From the NCBI RefSeq assembly GCF_021532315.1, contig NZ_JAKGAO010000013.1, forward strand, positions 124,001 through 188,000: 64,000 bases of DNA. The letters are read 5' to 3'. Of the stretch, positions 17,025 to 24,621 are shown piece by piece. Source of the stretch: Paenibacillus tarimensis (GTDB taxonomy: Bacteria; Bacillota; Bacilli; Paenibacillales; Paenibacillaceae). The position numbers were made by a program, and so were the translations under genes. Position 1 is the stretch's first letter. Every line of letters begins with the position of its first letter. The notes under the pieces were generated by a model that was given only the letters and a program-made list of their open reading frames with translations, made no database searches and was not told where the DNA came from.

Positions 17025-17852
17025 ATGCCAAATACTCGTCAACCTGATCACGCTGTTAAGGGCCGCATCCATTCGGTCGAAACGTTCGGCACCGTGGATG
17101 GTCCCGGAATCCGCTTTGTACTGTTCATGCAGGGCTGTGCGCTGCGCTGCCAATTCTGCCACAACCCTGATTCCTGGGATACTTCAGCCGGCAAACCGGT
17201 CACCGTTGAAGATATGGTTGCCGAAATCGAACCTTATCTGAAGTATTACCGCTTGTCCGGAGGCGGCTTAACCGTTACCGGTGGAGAGCCTACTCTCCAG
17301 GCACCCTTTGTAGCCGCACTTTTCCGGGAAATCAAGCGCCGGTTTGGTCTGCATACAACGCTTGATTCATCCGGATTTTGCGACCCGGATCACGCGGAAG
17401 CAACTGGTCTGCTCAATGCGGCTGATCTTGTCCTGCTGGATCTGAAGCAGCTGAATAAGCAGCGGCATGAAGCTTTGACGACACAACCCAACGATCGCAT
17501 TCTGCGTTTTGCGAGATATCTGTCAAACCGCGGCAGGAAGATGTGGATCCGCCACGTGCTTGTACCTGGCGTAACGGACAGCTTCGAAGACCTGCTGGAG
17601 CTTGGCCGCTTCATTGGCGCCCTGGATGGTGTAGAGAAGTTTGAACTGCTTCCTTACCACCGAATGGGGGTATACAAGTGGCAGAAGATGAATCTTCCCT
17701 ACCCTCTGGAAGGCGTACAGCCGCCAACGGAGCAGGAAACCGACCGTGCCCGTCGAATTGTAGAGCAGGGACGGAGGGAATCATTAGATGCAAGAGAAGA
17801 ACAGCAACCCGCAGCAGCAGCTGCCAGAAGCATTGCAGGCAAGAATTCATGA
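17025..17852 (+). CDS. pflA: Pyruvate formate-lyase activating enzyme
   Basis: Radical SAM enzyme that installs the glycyl radical on PflB. 275 residues from the chosen start, with the [4Fe-4S] motif CALRCQFC (Cys38, 42, 45), the N-terminal ETFGTVDGPGIRFVLFMQG, and the TVTGGEPTLQ SAM-binding strand. Three ATGs are in frame (17010, 17019, 17025); GGAGG at 17012-17016 lies eight bases before the last, which is taken as the start. The C-terminus runs about 25 residues past the usual end as an Ala/Gln-rich tail, where the small ORF at 17788 overlaps it. Confidence 0.95.
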   Translation: MPNTRQPDHAVKGRIHSVETFGTVDGPGIRFVLFMQGCALRCQFCHNPDSWDTSAGKPVTVEDMVAEIEPYLKYYRLSGGGLTVTGGEPTLQAPFVAALFREIKRRFGLHTTLDSSGFCDPDHAEATGLLNAADLVLLDLKQLNKQRHEALTTQPNDRILRFARYLSNRGRKMWIRHVLVPGVTDSFEDLLELGRFIGALDGVEKFELLPYHRMGVYKWQKMNLPYPLEGVQPPTEQETDRARRIVEQGRRESLDAREEQQPAAAAARSIAGKNS

Positions 17853-17967
17853 GCTTGAAGCAGAGAACGAGGCGCTCCGCCAGGAAGTCCTGCAGCTTCG
17901 CAAGCGGCTGGCACGAACAGCCAAACCAGGCATGGCAACCCGGCTAAGTGAAGCTCTGCGCGAGTAA
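17788..17967 (+). CDS. Small coiled-coil ORF overlapping the end of pflA
   Basis: 59 codons in the +1 frame relative to pflA, overlapping its last 65 bases. GGAGGG stands about eight bases before the ATG, so translation is plausible. The peptide starts with a Gln-rich stretch and has a leucine-zipper-like helix (RIHELEAENEALRQEVLQL) with Leu at heptad spacing, then a basic tail. No signal peptide. The operon terminator begins 26 bases after the stop. I do not recognise it; it could be a small partner of the fermentation enzymes or a regulator. Real coding is likely but unproven. Confidence 0.6.
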   Translation: MQEKNSNPQQQLPEALQARIHELEAENEALRQEVLQLRKRLARTAKPGMATRLSEALRE

Positions 17968-17993
17968 CATACCGGTTCATACAGACAATATCC

Positions 17994-18040
17994 GAAGAGC
18001 CCTCTTCCACAATCCGTGGAGGAAGGCTCTTCTTTGCCTT
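17994..18040 (+). terminator. Terminator of the adhE-pflB-pflA operon
   Basis: GAAGAGCC...GGCTCTTC with an inner CTTCCAC/GTGGAGG stem and a 5-base loop, followed by TTTGCCTTT. Strong hairpin. Confidence 0.88.
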
Positions 18041-18143
18041 TACAGGCACATACTGCCGCATGGCTGCGCCCTTTTCATTCAATGTCAGTTCGTATATGAT
18101 GGGTAGAAGTGAAAAGCTCTTCATGCAATAGGAGGTTTAACGA

Positions 18144-18482
18144 ATGTCTTCTTCACCGGATAACTACATACCGAAGACTCCTGCAAGTATAGCATGCAAT
18201 ATTGAGAAAACGCTTGAAGTGCTGGGCGGCAAATGGGCATTCCTCATTCTCCGTGAGCTCTTCGGCGGCACCAAACGATTCGGCGAGCTGCAAAAATCCA
18301 TACCGGCTGTCAGCCCTCGTGCCTTAACCAGCACACTGAGGCATCTGGAGGATAAGGGCGTGCTTGAGCGGCATGTATTCCCTACCGTTCCCGTAACTGT
18401 GGAATACACGCTCACACCCAAAGGGGAGGACCTTCACCGGATCATCAAGGAAATGAAGCTGTGGGCGGCCAAATGGACCTGA
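18144..18482 (+). CDS. HxlR-family winged-helix regulator
   Basis: 112 residues, a single winged helix-turn-helix of the HxlR (MarR-like) class: CNIEKTLEVLGGKWAFLILREL at the N-terminus, the helix region LQKSIPAVSPRALTSTLRHLE, and the wing VEYTLTPKGEDL. The single Cys near residue 16 sits where redox-sensing HxlR proteins (HypR, YodB) have theirs, so thiol sensing is possible. AGGAGG precedes the ATG. The 3' end overlaps the KtrB gene, so the two are co-expressed; target genes are unknown. Confidence 0.88.
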   Translation: MSSSPDNYIPKTPASIACNIEKTLEVLGGKWAFLILRELFGGTKRFGELQKSIPAVSPRALTSTLRHLEDKGVLERHVFPTVPVTVEYTLTPKGEDLHRIIKEMKLWAAKWT

Positions 18483-19870
18483 AGACACTTCGCAACCGGG
18501 TTACCCGTTACCGCACCTCCCTGCGCGGTTATGTCACCCGTCTGACGCCAACCCAGTTTATCGTGCTCGGATACTTGATCGCCGTGACCTTATCCACCAT
18601 TCTGCTAAAGCTTCCGGTCAGCCTCCGGGATGGAGCACAGCTGTCATGGATGGATGCCCTGTTCACCGCAACCAGCGCCGTAAGTGTAACCGGCCTGACT
18701 GTGGTCAGCACAGCTGCGACCTTCAGCGGAACAGGTAAAGTCATGCTATTATTCATGTTCCAGCTTGGCGGCATTGGCATTATGACACTTGGCGCATTCC
18801 TCTGGCTTGTTCTGGGCCGCAACATCAGTCTGTCGTACAGACGGCTCATCATGGTTGACCAGAACCGGCATAATTTATCAGGTCTGGTGTACCTCATGCG
18901 GCTTGTCTTTTTGATTGCGCTCGGAATCGAAGCTGTGGGCGCTGTTCTGTTATCCGTGTACTTCAGGGCCGCTGGCTATGCTGATAACTGGCTGTCCGCC
19001 TTTCTTCATGGCACTTTCCACAGCATTTCGGCTTTCACCAATGCAGGCTTTGATATTTACGGCGATTCACTGTACCGCTTTGCTAACGATTATATCGTAC
19101 AGGGCATCACGATGCTGCTGCTGGTTCTCGGTGCAATCGGGTTCCCTGTACTTATTGAGGTGAGCGAGTACTTATTCGGCAAGCATAAGCAGTTCCGGTT
19201 CTCGCTCTATACCAAAATGACAGGGGTCATGTTCTTCGTTCTGGTGATCATTGGCGCTGTTGGGATCTGGTTCTTCGAGCACAATCTCCACTTCCAGTCG
19301 CTTCCGTGGCATGAACAGTTATTCTATGCGCTGTTCAATTCGATTTCGACCCGAAGCGGGGGGCTCGCTACAATGGATATAAACGCCTTTAGCGTTTCCT
19401 CACTGGTGCTGCTATCGGTTCTCATGTTTATCGGGGCAAGTCCTTCCAGTGTGGGAGGCGGTGTGAGGACAACAACATTCGGAGTGATCCTGCTGACGCT
19501 CTTCAATTATGCGCTTGGCCGCAGCGAGGTCAGGGCATTCAAGCGGGCGATCAAGCAGGAGGATGTTACGAAGAGCTTTGTCGTATTTACAGCCGCCGCT
19601 TTGCTTGTAGTAATGGGTATTATGGTGCTCGGCTACACCGAGACCGGCTACCTGCCTTTAATGGCTATCGTGTTCGAGGTATGCTCGGCCTTCGGTACAA
19701 GCGGACTATCCATGGGAATTACCCCCACCCTCTCTAATGAAGGGAAATGGGTGCTGATCATTATCATGTTCATTGGCCGGATCGGAATGCTCTCCCTGCT
19801 CTTCATGTTCCGAAGCCGCAAGAATAAGCAGCATTATCATTATCCGAAGGAAGATCTAATTATCGGCTGA
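18461..19870 (+). CDS. ktrB: Ktr potassium uptake channel subunit KtrB/KtrD
   Basis: Integral membrane subunit of a sodium-dependent potassium uptake system. 469 residues with four membrane-pore-membrane repeats; the pore loops read TSAVSVTGL, ISAFTNAGFD, ISTRSGGL and CSAFGTSGLS, each with its filter glycine. The start is uncertain: GTG at 18461 with AAGGAA upstream overlaps hxlR by 22 bases, and ATG at 18473 is the alternative. No KtrA/KtrC RCK subunit is adjacent, so the partner must be elsewhere. Coupling to an HxlR gene is unusual. A strong terminator follows. Confidence 0.9.
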   Translation: MGGQMDLKTLRNRVTRYRTSLRGYVTRLTPTQFIVLGYLIAVTLSTILLKLPVSLRDGAQLSWMDALFTATSAVSVTGLTVVSTAATFSGTGKVMLLFMFQLGGIGIMTLGAFLWLVLGRNISLSYRRLIMVDQNRHNLSGLVYLMRLVFLIALGIEAVGAVLLSVYFRAAGYADNWLSAFLHGTFHSISAFTNAGFDIYGDSLYRFANDYIVQGITMLLLVLGAIGFPVLIEVSEYLFGKHKQFRFSLYTKMTGVMFFVLVIIGAVGIWFFEHNLHFQSLPWHEQLFYALFNSISTRSGGLATMDINAFSVSSLVLLSVLMFIGASPSSVGGGVRTTTFGVILLTLFNYALGRSEVRAFKRAIKQEDVTKSFVVFTAAALLVVMGIMVLGYTETGYLPLMAIVFEVCSAFGTSGLSMGITPTLSNEGKWVLIIIMFIGRIGMLSLLFMFRSRKNKQHYHYPKEDLIIG

Positions 19871-19900
19871 GGAGCTGTATAAAGCCCCTTAGAGCAACGA

Positions 19901-19944
19901 AAGCTGGTCCGGGCTCACTTAAGAGCCGGGACAGCTTTTTTTAT
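19901..19944 (+). terminator. Terminator after ktrB
   Basis: AAGCTGGTCCGGGCTC pairs with GAGCCGGGACAGCTT with small bulges, followed by TTTTTTATT. Confidence 0.88.
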
Positions 19945-19955
19945 TCCGCACTGCC

Positions 19956-21749
19956 TTATCCTGCAAATGAATGATTCTTCTGTTCACCGCCTGGCGCTTC
20001 CGCTTCTCCGGCAGCAGCATCCCGGTCAGCCAGAGGAAAGATAATATCCATTGTCGTTCCCGTGCCCAGGCGGCTGTCTACCCGAATTTTTCCCTTATGG
20101 TTATCAACGATCTTGTAGCTGACCATTAGCCCAAGACCGGTTCCCTTATCCTTGGTCGTATAGAAAGGCTGGCCCATCTTCTGCAGCTGGTCTCCTGCTA
20201 TGCCCGGACCCTCGTCCACGATCCTTACGATCACAGTGTCATCTTCGCCAAAACAGGTGACTGATATTGTTCCTCCATCCGGCATCGCTTCAATCGCGTT
20301 TTTCATAATATTAATGAAGACTTGCTTGATTTGATTTTCAACCCCATTCACCCAAAGCGGGGATCCATGCTGCTTAAGTTCCAGCATTATCCCATGCATG
20401 AGGGCCTGCGCTTCCAGCAGAATGACCGTATCATTCAAAATCGTCCGGATATCTTTTACCGCCAGCTCATAGATCTGGGGCTTTGACAGCATCAGCATTT
20501 CACTTACAATCGATTCAATACGGGTCAGCTCTGATTTCATGATATCGAAATACTGGCTGTTTGCCGCCCTGCCCGATGCCATCAGCTGCAGGAAGCCTTT
20601 CAGCGAGGTTAGCGGGTTCCGGATTTCATGGGCAATACCAGCTGCAAGCTGACCTGCAACATAGAGCTTCTCCGAATTGATCAACAGCTCCTCATTTTTC
20701 TTTCGCTCCGAAATATCGCGCACAATGACCTGTATAGCCGGTTTGTCGCCAAAGCTCGTCAGCGTCTTGACAACCTCTGTATACAGCAGCTTCCCGGTGA
20801 CGGTATACCATTCCTGCTCCTCTGGAGCTCGGGAATTGTCGTAATCCCCGTTCAGATTTACAAGCTGCTCCCGAAGCTGCTCATGATAGGCGGGATGCAG
20901 AAAATCGAAGACAGACCGGTTAATCATCTCCTCCTCCCGCTTCGCTTCGAACATCTGTAGTCCCGCCTTGTTCACATACTCCCACCTGCCATCCCTCATA
21001 ATCGCAATCATGTCCATGGAATTCTCGACAAGCAGCTTGTATCGTTCGTCCACCACATTAAACCGCCGGTTCATGAACCAGGCCGCAAGGCTGCCAAGCG
21101 GTACGAACAGCGTTTCGAAGCCAATAATTATAACCAGAAGCATCATCATATCATTTAACTTATCAGCAGTTAGGATGTCCCTGTATTCAATTGTAACGGC
21201 TTCCATGCCGATCAGTATCATGCCCGCTACCGAGCTGCCGAGCAGAATGGCGCTGACCAGCTTGAAATTCCCTTCCTTACGGTCAAAGCGGTAAAAGGCT
21301 CCCCACGACCCGGCCAGGATAAGCAGCACAGACATCAGGAAGAGTCCCAAATCCATATGGAAGCGGCTGATTGGGCCGCTGATCATGTTGACGTAATGGA
21401 TGGCCAGTGCGCCCGCAGACACGTACAGGCTGGCCATAATCCTGCGCAGACTGCCGGTTCCCCCGAGGCGGATATAGGCCAGGTAGGCAAAGCCGGCACC
21501 CAGAACGAAGATAAGCCCGAGATGCCAGCCGAACGAGATCATATAGTCCCAGGTCAGCATCCCCACAAAGTGCATGGAAGACAAGCCGAACCCAAACACC
21601 GCCGCTCCCCCGATCATGCCGTAATGCCGCTCTCTCATCCCGCTTTTGTAATGACTGATAAAATGAAACATTGTGTATGAGGACATGATGCTGATCATCA
21701 AGGAAATGAAGACAAACAATGATTGATTAGAACTAAACAAACCAGCCAA
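19956..21749 (-). CDS. MHYT-PAS sensor histidine kinase (sporulation-kinase type)
   Basis: Membrane kinase, 597 residues. The first about 225 form an MHYT sensor with seven predicted helices. MHYT motifs appear as SMHFVGM (59-63) and IHYVNM (118-122), while the third repeat is degenerate (GMEAV, about 181). MHYT domains are proposed to bind copper and sense O2, CO or NO. A PAS domain (about 235-350), HisKA with [12 protein letters not shown] (His374) and HATPase follow; the kinase core resembles KinA-E, which phosphorylate Spo0F. No response regulator is adjacent. The start is a TTG with weak GGGG upstream and is uncertain. A Spo0A-box match lies 44 bases upstream. Confidence 0.85.
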   Translation of the reverse strand: MAGLFSSNQSLFVFISLMISIMSSYTMFHFISHYKSGMRERHYGMIGGAAVFGFGLSSMHFVGMLTWDYMISFGWHLGLIFVLGAGFAYLAYIRLGGTGSLRRIMASLYVSAGALAIHYVNMISGPISRFHMDLGLFLMSVLLILAGSWGAFYRFDRKEGNFKLVSAILLGSSVAGMILIGMEAVTIEYRDILTADKLNDMMMLLVIIIGFETLFVPLGSLAAWFMNRRFNVVDERYKLLVENSMDMIAIMRDGRWEYVNKAGLQMFEAKREEEMINRSVFDFLHPAYHEQLREQLVNLNGDYDNSRAPEEQEWYTVTGKLLYTEVVKTLTSFGDKPAIQVIVRDISERKKNEELLINSEKLYVAGQLAAGIAHEIRNPLTSLKGFLQLMASGRAANSQYFDIMKSELTRIESIVSEMLMLSKPQIYELAVKDIRTILNDTVILLEAQALMHGIMLELKQHGSPLWVNGVENQIKQVFINIMKNAIEAMPDGGTISVTCFGEDDTVIVRIVDEGPGIAGDQLQKMGQPFYTTKDKGTGLGLMVSYKIVDNHKGKIRVDSRLGTGTTMDIIFPLADRDAAAGEAEAPGGEQKNHSFAG

Positions 21750-21792
21750 GCTACCAACCCCACTCTATACGCCTATGTAATCTTTGTTAAAA

Positions 21793-21801
21793 TTCGACAA
21801 A
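21793..21801 (-). promoter_or_regulatory. Spo0A box upstream of the MHYT kinase
   Basis: TTTGTCGAA on the minus strand is an exact match to the 0A-box core and lies about 45 bases before the kinase start codon, between it and mscL. Confidence 0.5.
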
Positions 21802-21914
21802 TTCCAAGAAAATCCTTTATAATCTGTGAAACATGGCAGACATGCTTCTATGGATGCCTTTCCGGATTAAATCAGGTATAATGCGGTCATCCGGAACAGA
21901 AAGGAGTATAGCCC

Positions 21915-22382
21915 GTGTCGTTTTTACAAGAATTTAAGAAATTCGCTGTCAGGGGTAATGTCATTGACTTGGCGGTTGGCGTCATTGTAGGAGGTGCTTT
22001 TGGCCGCATCGTAACCTCACTGGTTGAAGATATCATCATGCCGCCGATTGGCCTCTTGCTTGGCGGAGTTAACTTTACCGATCTCTTCTTCACTCTGGAT
22101 GGTAGTGAGTATGCTTCACTTGCCGATGCAAAAGCTTCCTCGTCCCCAGTCGTGGCCTACGGCCAATTCATCAATACCATTATCAATTTCATCATTATTG
22201 CTCTCTGTGTCTTCCTCATGGTAAAGACGATGAACCGCCTTCGCAGCCATGAGCCGGAACTCCCGCCGGAGCCGACTGAGAAGGACTGCCCTTACTGCCT
22301 GCATAAGGTACCAATCCGAGCCACACGCTGTGCACACTGCACATCTCAGCTTGAGGTAGAGCCTCGCCCTTTGGAGACCTGA
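21915..22382 (+). CDS. mscL: Large-conductance mechanosensitive channel MscL with C-terminal zinc ribbon
   Basis: Emergency valve that opens under membrane tension after osmotic downshock; homopentamer. 155 residues: first membrane helix VIDLAVGVIVGGAFGRIV, a periplasmic-type loop (here external), and a second helix INFIIIALCVFLMV. The usual C-terminal helix bundle is replaced by a four-cysteine ribbon (Cys125, 128, 139, 142; CPYC...CAHC), a variant seen in some Gram-positive MscL. The start is a GTG preceded by AAGGAG. A decayed Nudix gene follows five bases after the stop. Confidence 0.95.
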   Translation: MSFLQEFKKFAVRGNVIDLAVGVIVGGAFGRIVTSLVEDIIMPPIGLLLGGVNFTDLFFTLDGSEYASLADAKASSSPVVAYGQFINTIINFIIIALCVFLMVKTMNRLRSHEPELPPEPTEKDCPYCLHKVPIRATRCAHCTSQLEVEPRPLET

Positions 22383-22387
22383 GCCCT

Positions 22388-22801
22388 ATGAATAAGGAAC
22401 GGTTCGACATTTATGATGAGCAGTTAAACTGGATTGGACAAGCGTCAAGGGATGAAGTACATAGACAGGGGTATTGGCATAAGACCTTCCACTGCTGGCT
22501 CGTCAAGCACAGGGAGGGCAAGCTGCATGTTGTGTTTCAGAAGCGGCAGGCGGGAAAGGATACGTAACCGGGGTATTATGATATTACGGTAGCTGGCATT
22601 TATGAAGCCGACATCGATCAGCTGATTGCCTTATGGACATCTGCCTGTCCTGCCAGCCGAGGGGCTGGAAATACGGCGGATGGAAGCAGCCGGCGGCGCA
22701 GCATTGCCGCAGCAGCCGCAGAGTTAGTGCCGCGGGCCGAAGGCTACTACAGCCGCCTGTTTCGACAGCTGGCGCTGCAATTCAAGGACACCGCTGAATA
22801 A
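22388..22801 (+). pseudogene. Nudix hydrolase pseudogene (nonsense codon plus loss of the Nudix box)
   Basis: Reading from ATG 22388, the first 59 codons match the N-terminus of an isopentenyl-isomerase-like Nudix hydrolase (MNKERFDIYDEQLNWIG, then YWHKTFHCWLV and FQKRQAGKDT). A TAA at 22565-22567 sits where the family has a sense codon before PGYYDITVAG. The same frame continues to 22801. After TVAG it jumps to a C-terminal-like IYEADIDQLIALW, so the catalytic Nudix box (GX5EX7REUXEEXGU) has been deleted. Both lesions would abolish activity. The frame is otherwise open, which suggests recent decay. Confidence 0.82.
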
Positions 22802-22831
22802 GCCGGGAAGCATGCGGACATCCATCCCCGG

Positions 22832-22889
22832 CAGCACAATAAACCGTAAGAACGATGCCTGACCGGCAGTTCTACGGTTTATTGTGCTG
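22832..22889. terminator. Long hairpin after the Nudix pseudogene
   Basis: CAGCACAATAAACCGTA...AGAAC pairs with GTTCT...ACGGTTTATTGTGCTG, about 21 bp with one bulged base and a 15-base loop. T follows only briefly (GTTTACTG). It may be a bidirectional terminator for the mscL transcript and the convergent spo0E gene. Confidence 0.6.
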
Positions 22890-22934
22890 TTTACTGCAGC
22901 ATGTACCCGGCAGCACCTATACTGACGCCTCCTG

Positions 22935-23135
22935 TCACCCGTGGCAGATTGGTCCTGATCGAACCGGCTTATAAAAGGATCGGTAATAATCTACAATAAG
23001 GACATCCAGCTTTTGGCTTATTTCTAATATAGGTCCTTGACACAGGTCGGCCGCATCTTCAGATGAGAACATATTCAGTTCGCAGCGAAGCTGGTCAATT
23101 TCCTCGTGAATATCCGCCCTCTCGGTTCTGGACAT
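22935..23135 (-). CDS. Spo0E-family aspartyl-phosphate phosphatase
   Basis: Small cytosolic protein, 66 residues, that removes phosphate from Spo0A and delays sporulation. The family signature SQKLDVLI (S40-Q41-K42-L43-D44) lies in the second of two predicted helices, as in Spo0E, YisI and YnzD. AGGAGAG precedes the ATG. A 0A-box core lies 75 bases upstream, suggesting feedback by Spo0A. Monocistronic; convergent with the mscL region. Confidence 0.85.
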   Translation of the reverse strand: MSRTERADIHEEIDQLRCELNMFSSEDAADLCQGPILEISQKLDVLIVDYYRSFYKPVRSGPICHG

Positions 23136-23455
23136 ATTAATCTCTCCTAGTCCGTTATATAAAGACTCTCTTATTATAAAACAGGCGTGTTAGGTTATTC
23201 TGCTGCAATATGTCGAATGAATATAAAAATTTATAATTATTTAAAACTACTATTTACCCAAACAATCGCCGTCCGAAACAGCATCATCTATCTTTTTTTC
23301 TTCCGCATGCCGCAAGCTTTATTCTCACCTGCTTTTACGCAATCTTTTGGAAGCGTTTTATTTTATTTAGAGGACAGACGGGTTATGACAACTTTTACAA
23401 TTATAATCCATTATACTGAGGCTATATCGATTTCTAAGGGGGAGATCAGTTACCT
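23136..23455. other. Intergenic stretch upstream of spo0E
   Basis: 320 bases, AT-rich in the second half. It contains a TGTCGAA Spo0A-box core (23211-23217) and the dyad TATAATCCATTATA near 23400, whose role is unclear. No convincing gene. Confidence 0.5.
23211..23217 (+). promoter_or_regulatory. Spo0A box core near spo0E
   Basis: TGTCGAA (flanked as ATATGTCGAAT), 75 bases upstream of the divergent spo0E start. A 7-base match alone is weak; the setting makes it plausible. Confidence 0.35.
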
Positions 23456-23665
23456 ATGCGTTCAACCCAAAACCGTATGCAAAATGAGATGCAGCAGCTT
23501 AATCTGCGTCTGCGTAATGCCACTCATCGCCATATCGATATGCTTGATGCTCTTCAGGATAATCTCGGAAGGCTCACCAACACGCTCGAGCATGTGAAGG
23601 AAACCAGGAATAATATTATGAGGATCCGCAAGGAGCTCCAGCGTTACAGCACAATGAATGAATAA
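23456..23665 (+). CDS. Small coiled-coil protein, 69 aa
   Basis: I do not recognise this protein. It is highly charged, almost entirely helical by pattern, with repeated Leu/Met at heptad spacing (MQQLNLRLRNATHRHIDML ... ITLEHVKETRNN-like), and no signal peptide. GGGGGAG lies about 11 bases before the ATG. It overlaps the start of the tRNA terminator region on the opposite strand by a base or two. Real coding is likely but not certain. Confidence 0.5.
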   Translation: MRSTQNRMQNEMQQLNLRLRNATHRHIDMLDALQDNLGRLTNTLEHVKETRNNIMRIRKELQRYSTMNE

Positions 23666-23702
23666 AAAAGACGCGTTCCCCTATAATCCGGAGAATCGCG
23701 CC
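23664..23702 (-). terminator. Terminator of the tRNA-Thr transcript
   Basis: On the minus strand GGCGCGATTCTCC pairs imperfectly with GGGGAACGCG, then CTTTTTT. It begins 17 bases after the tRNA 3' end. Confidence 0.7.
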
Positions 23703-23719
23703 GTGACTGGTTGTATCCA

Positions 23720-23795
23720 TGGTGCTGATGAAGGGATTCGAACCCCCGGCCTACGCATTACGAATGCGTTGCTCTACCAGCTGAGCTACATCAGC
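23720..23795 (-). tRNA. tRNA-Thr (anticodon CGT)
   Basis: 76 bases including an encoded CCA. Acceptor stem GCTGATG/CATCAGC, D arm GTAGCTCAG...GAGC, anticodon stem ACGCA/TGCGT with loop TTCGTAA (anticodon CGT at its centre, reading ACG codons), and T arm GGGGGTTCGAATCCC. The cloverleaf is complete with no mismatches that matter. A single-gene unit with its own terminator. Confidence 0.96.
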
Positions 23796-23929
23796 AAGAC
23801 CTTTACTATAATACGAAATTTAATATTTACTGTCAACTCTTGTTCTGCGGCTCAACCCGCCCTCCGTTTCACGCTAATTGCGATAGGGGTAAGCGTAACT
23901 ATAAGAAGCGTTGGGAAAGGGTGATACCA

Positions 23930-24364
23930 ATGAGTTACCGGACTATTCTGGTCGCCTACGACGGCTCTGAGCCTTCTTTGCGTGCTTTGAATAAAGCGAT
24001 TGAATTTGCAGCGCATTGGAATGCTTCACTTGAAGTAATTCACGTATATCAGATTCCGATTGCGTCAGTCGGTGAAGCGATGGTTCCCGCTGCGCCTGAG
24101 ACGAACGCCGCCATCGCGCATGAAGCACAAAACCGCGGGGATGAAGCAAAATCCATTATTGCTGCCACACCTGGAATCAGGGCTAATGTGACGGTCAAAC
24201 AAGGCGACCCGGGCCCGCTGATTGTCGAGACCGCCGCCGATAAGCAGGCTGATCTGATCGTGATCGGCAGCCGCGGTAACAGCGGCCTTAAGCAGTTATT
24301 TCTGGGGAGCGTAAGTCAGCATGTCATACAGCATACAGCATGCTCCGTTCATGTTGTGAAGTAG
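23930..24364 (+). CDS. Universal stress protein, UspA family
   Basis: Cytosolic 144-residue single-domain Usp. The N-terminal strand and Asp (TILVAYDGSEPS) and the C-terminal ATP-binding motif G-2x-G-9x-GS (GSRGNSGLKQLFLGS) are intact, so it is of the ATP-binding class. The frame opens at 23840, but GAAAGGGTGAT precedes the ATG at 23930, where homology begins. A clear terminator follows. General stress or energy-limitation role; exact function not readable. Confidence 0.92.
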   Translation: MSYRTILVAYDGSEPSLRALNKAIEFAAHWNASLEVIHVYQIPIASVGEAMVPAAPETNAAIAHEAQNRGDEAKSIIAATPGIRANVTVKQGDPGPLIVETAADKQADLIVIGSRGNSGLKQLFLGSVSQHVIQHTACSVHVVK

Positions 24365-24387
24365 GAGCATTGTCCAGCTATTTGCGC

Positions 24388-24429
24388 GAAGCCGCCAGTC
24401 GCCTGCAGGCCGCACTGGCGGCTTCCTTG
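24388..24429 (+). terminator. Terminator after uspA
   Basis: GAAGCCGCCAGT (24388-24399) pairs perfectly with ACTGGCGGCTTC (24414-24425) around a 14-base loop; the T tract is short. Confidence 0.75.
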
Positions 24430-24548
24430 TGCCTCTCCCTCAACCAAACCTCTCCTTCGCTCGTCTCCACTATGTAACTTCTAACGTACAAGGGTATAGA
24501 CGTAACATTTCAAAAAATGGGGCATTATGGAAGGAATACAATTTCTCC

Positions 24549-24555
24549 TGTCGAA
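24549..24555 (+). promoter_or_regulatory. Spo0A box core upstream of the MBOAT gene
   Basis: TGTCGAA (CCTGTCGAAATC), about 70 bases before the MBOAT start codon. Confidence 0.35.
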
Positions 24556-24621
24556 ATCCTAATGAATCGCAGCCAATGATAGCTGTACGCAGTTAACGAC
24601 AGAGACGGGCGTGATCAATCG

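Noticed and set aside
23392-23420. Possible PerR-like dyad TATAATCCATTATA
   Set aside because: The centre spacing does not fit the PerR 7-1-7 pattern and no oxidative-stress gene follows.
23187-23597. Open frame of 136 codons upstream of the 69-aa gene
   Set aside because: No ribosome site, composition unlike neighbours, and it overlaps a better-supported small gene.
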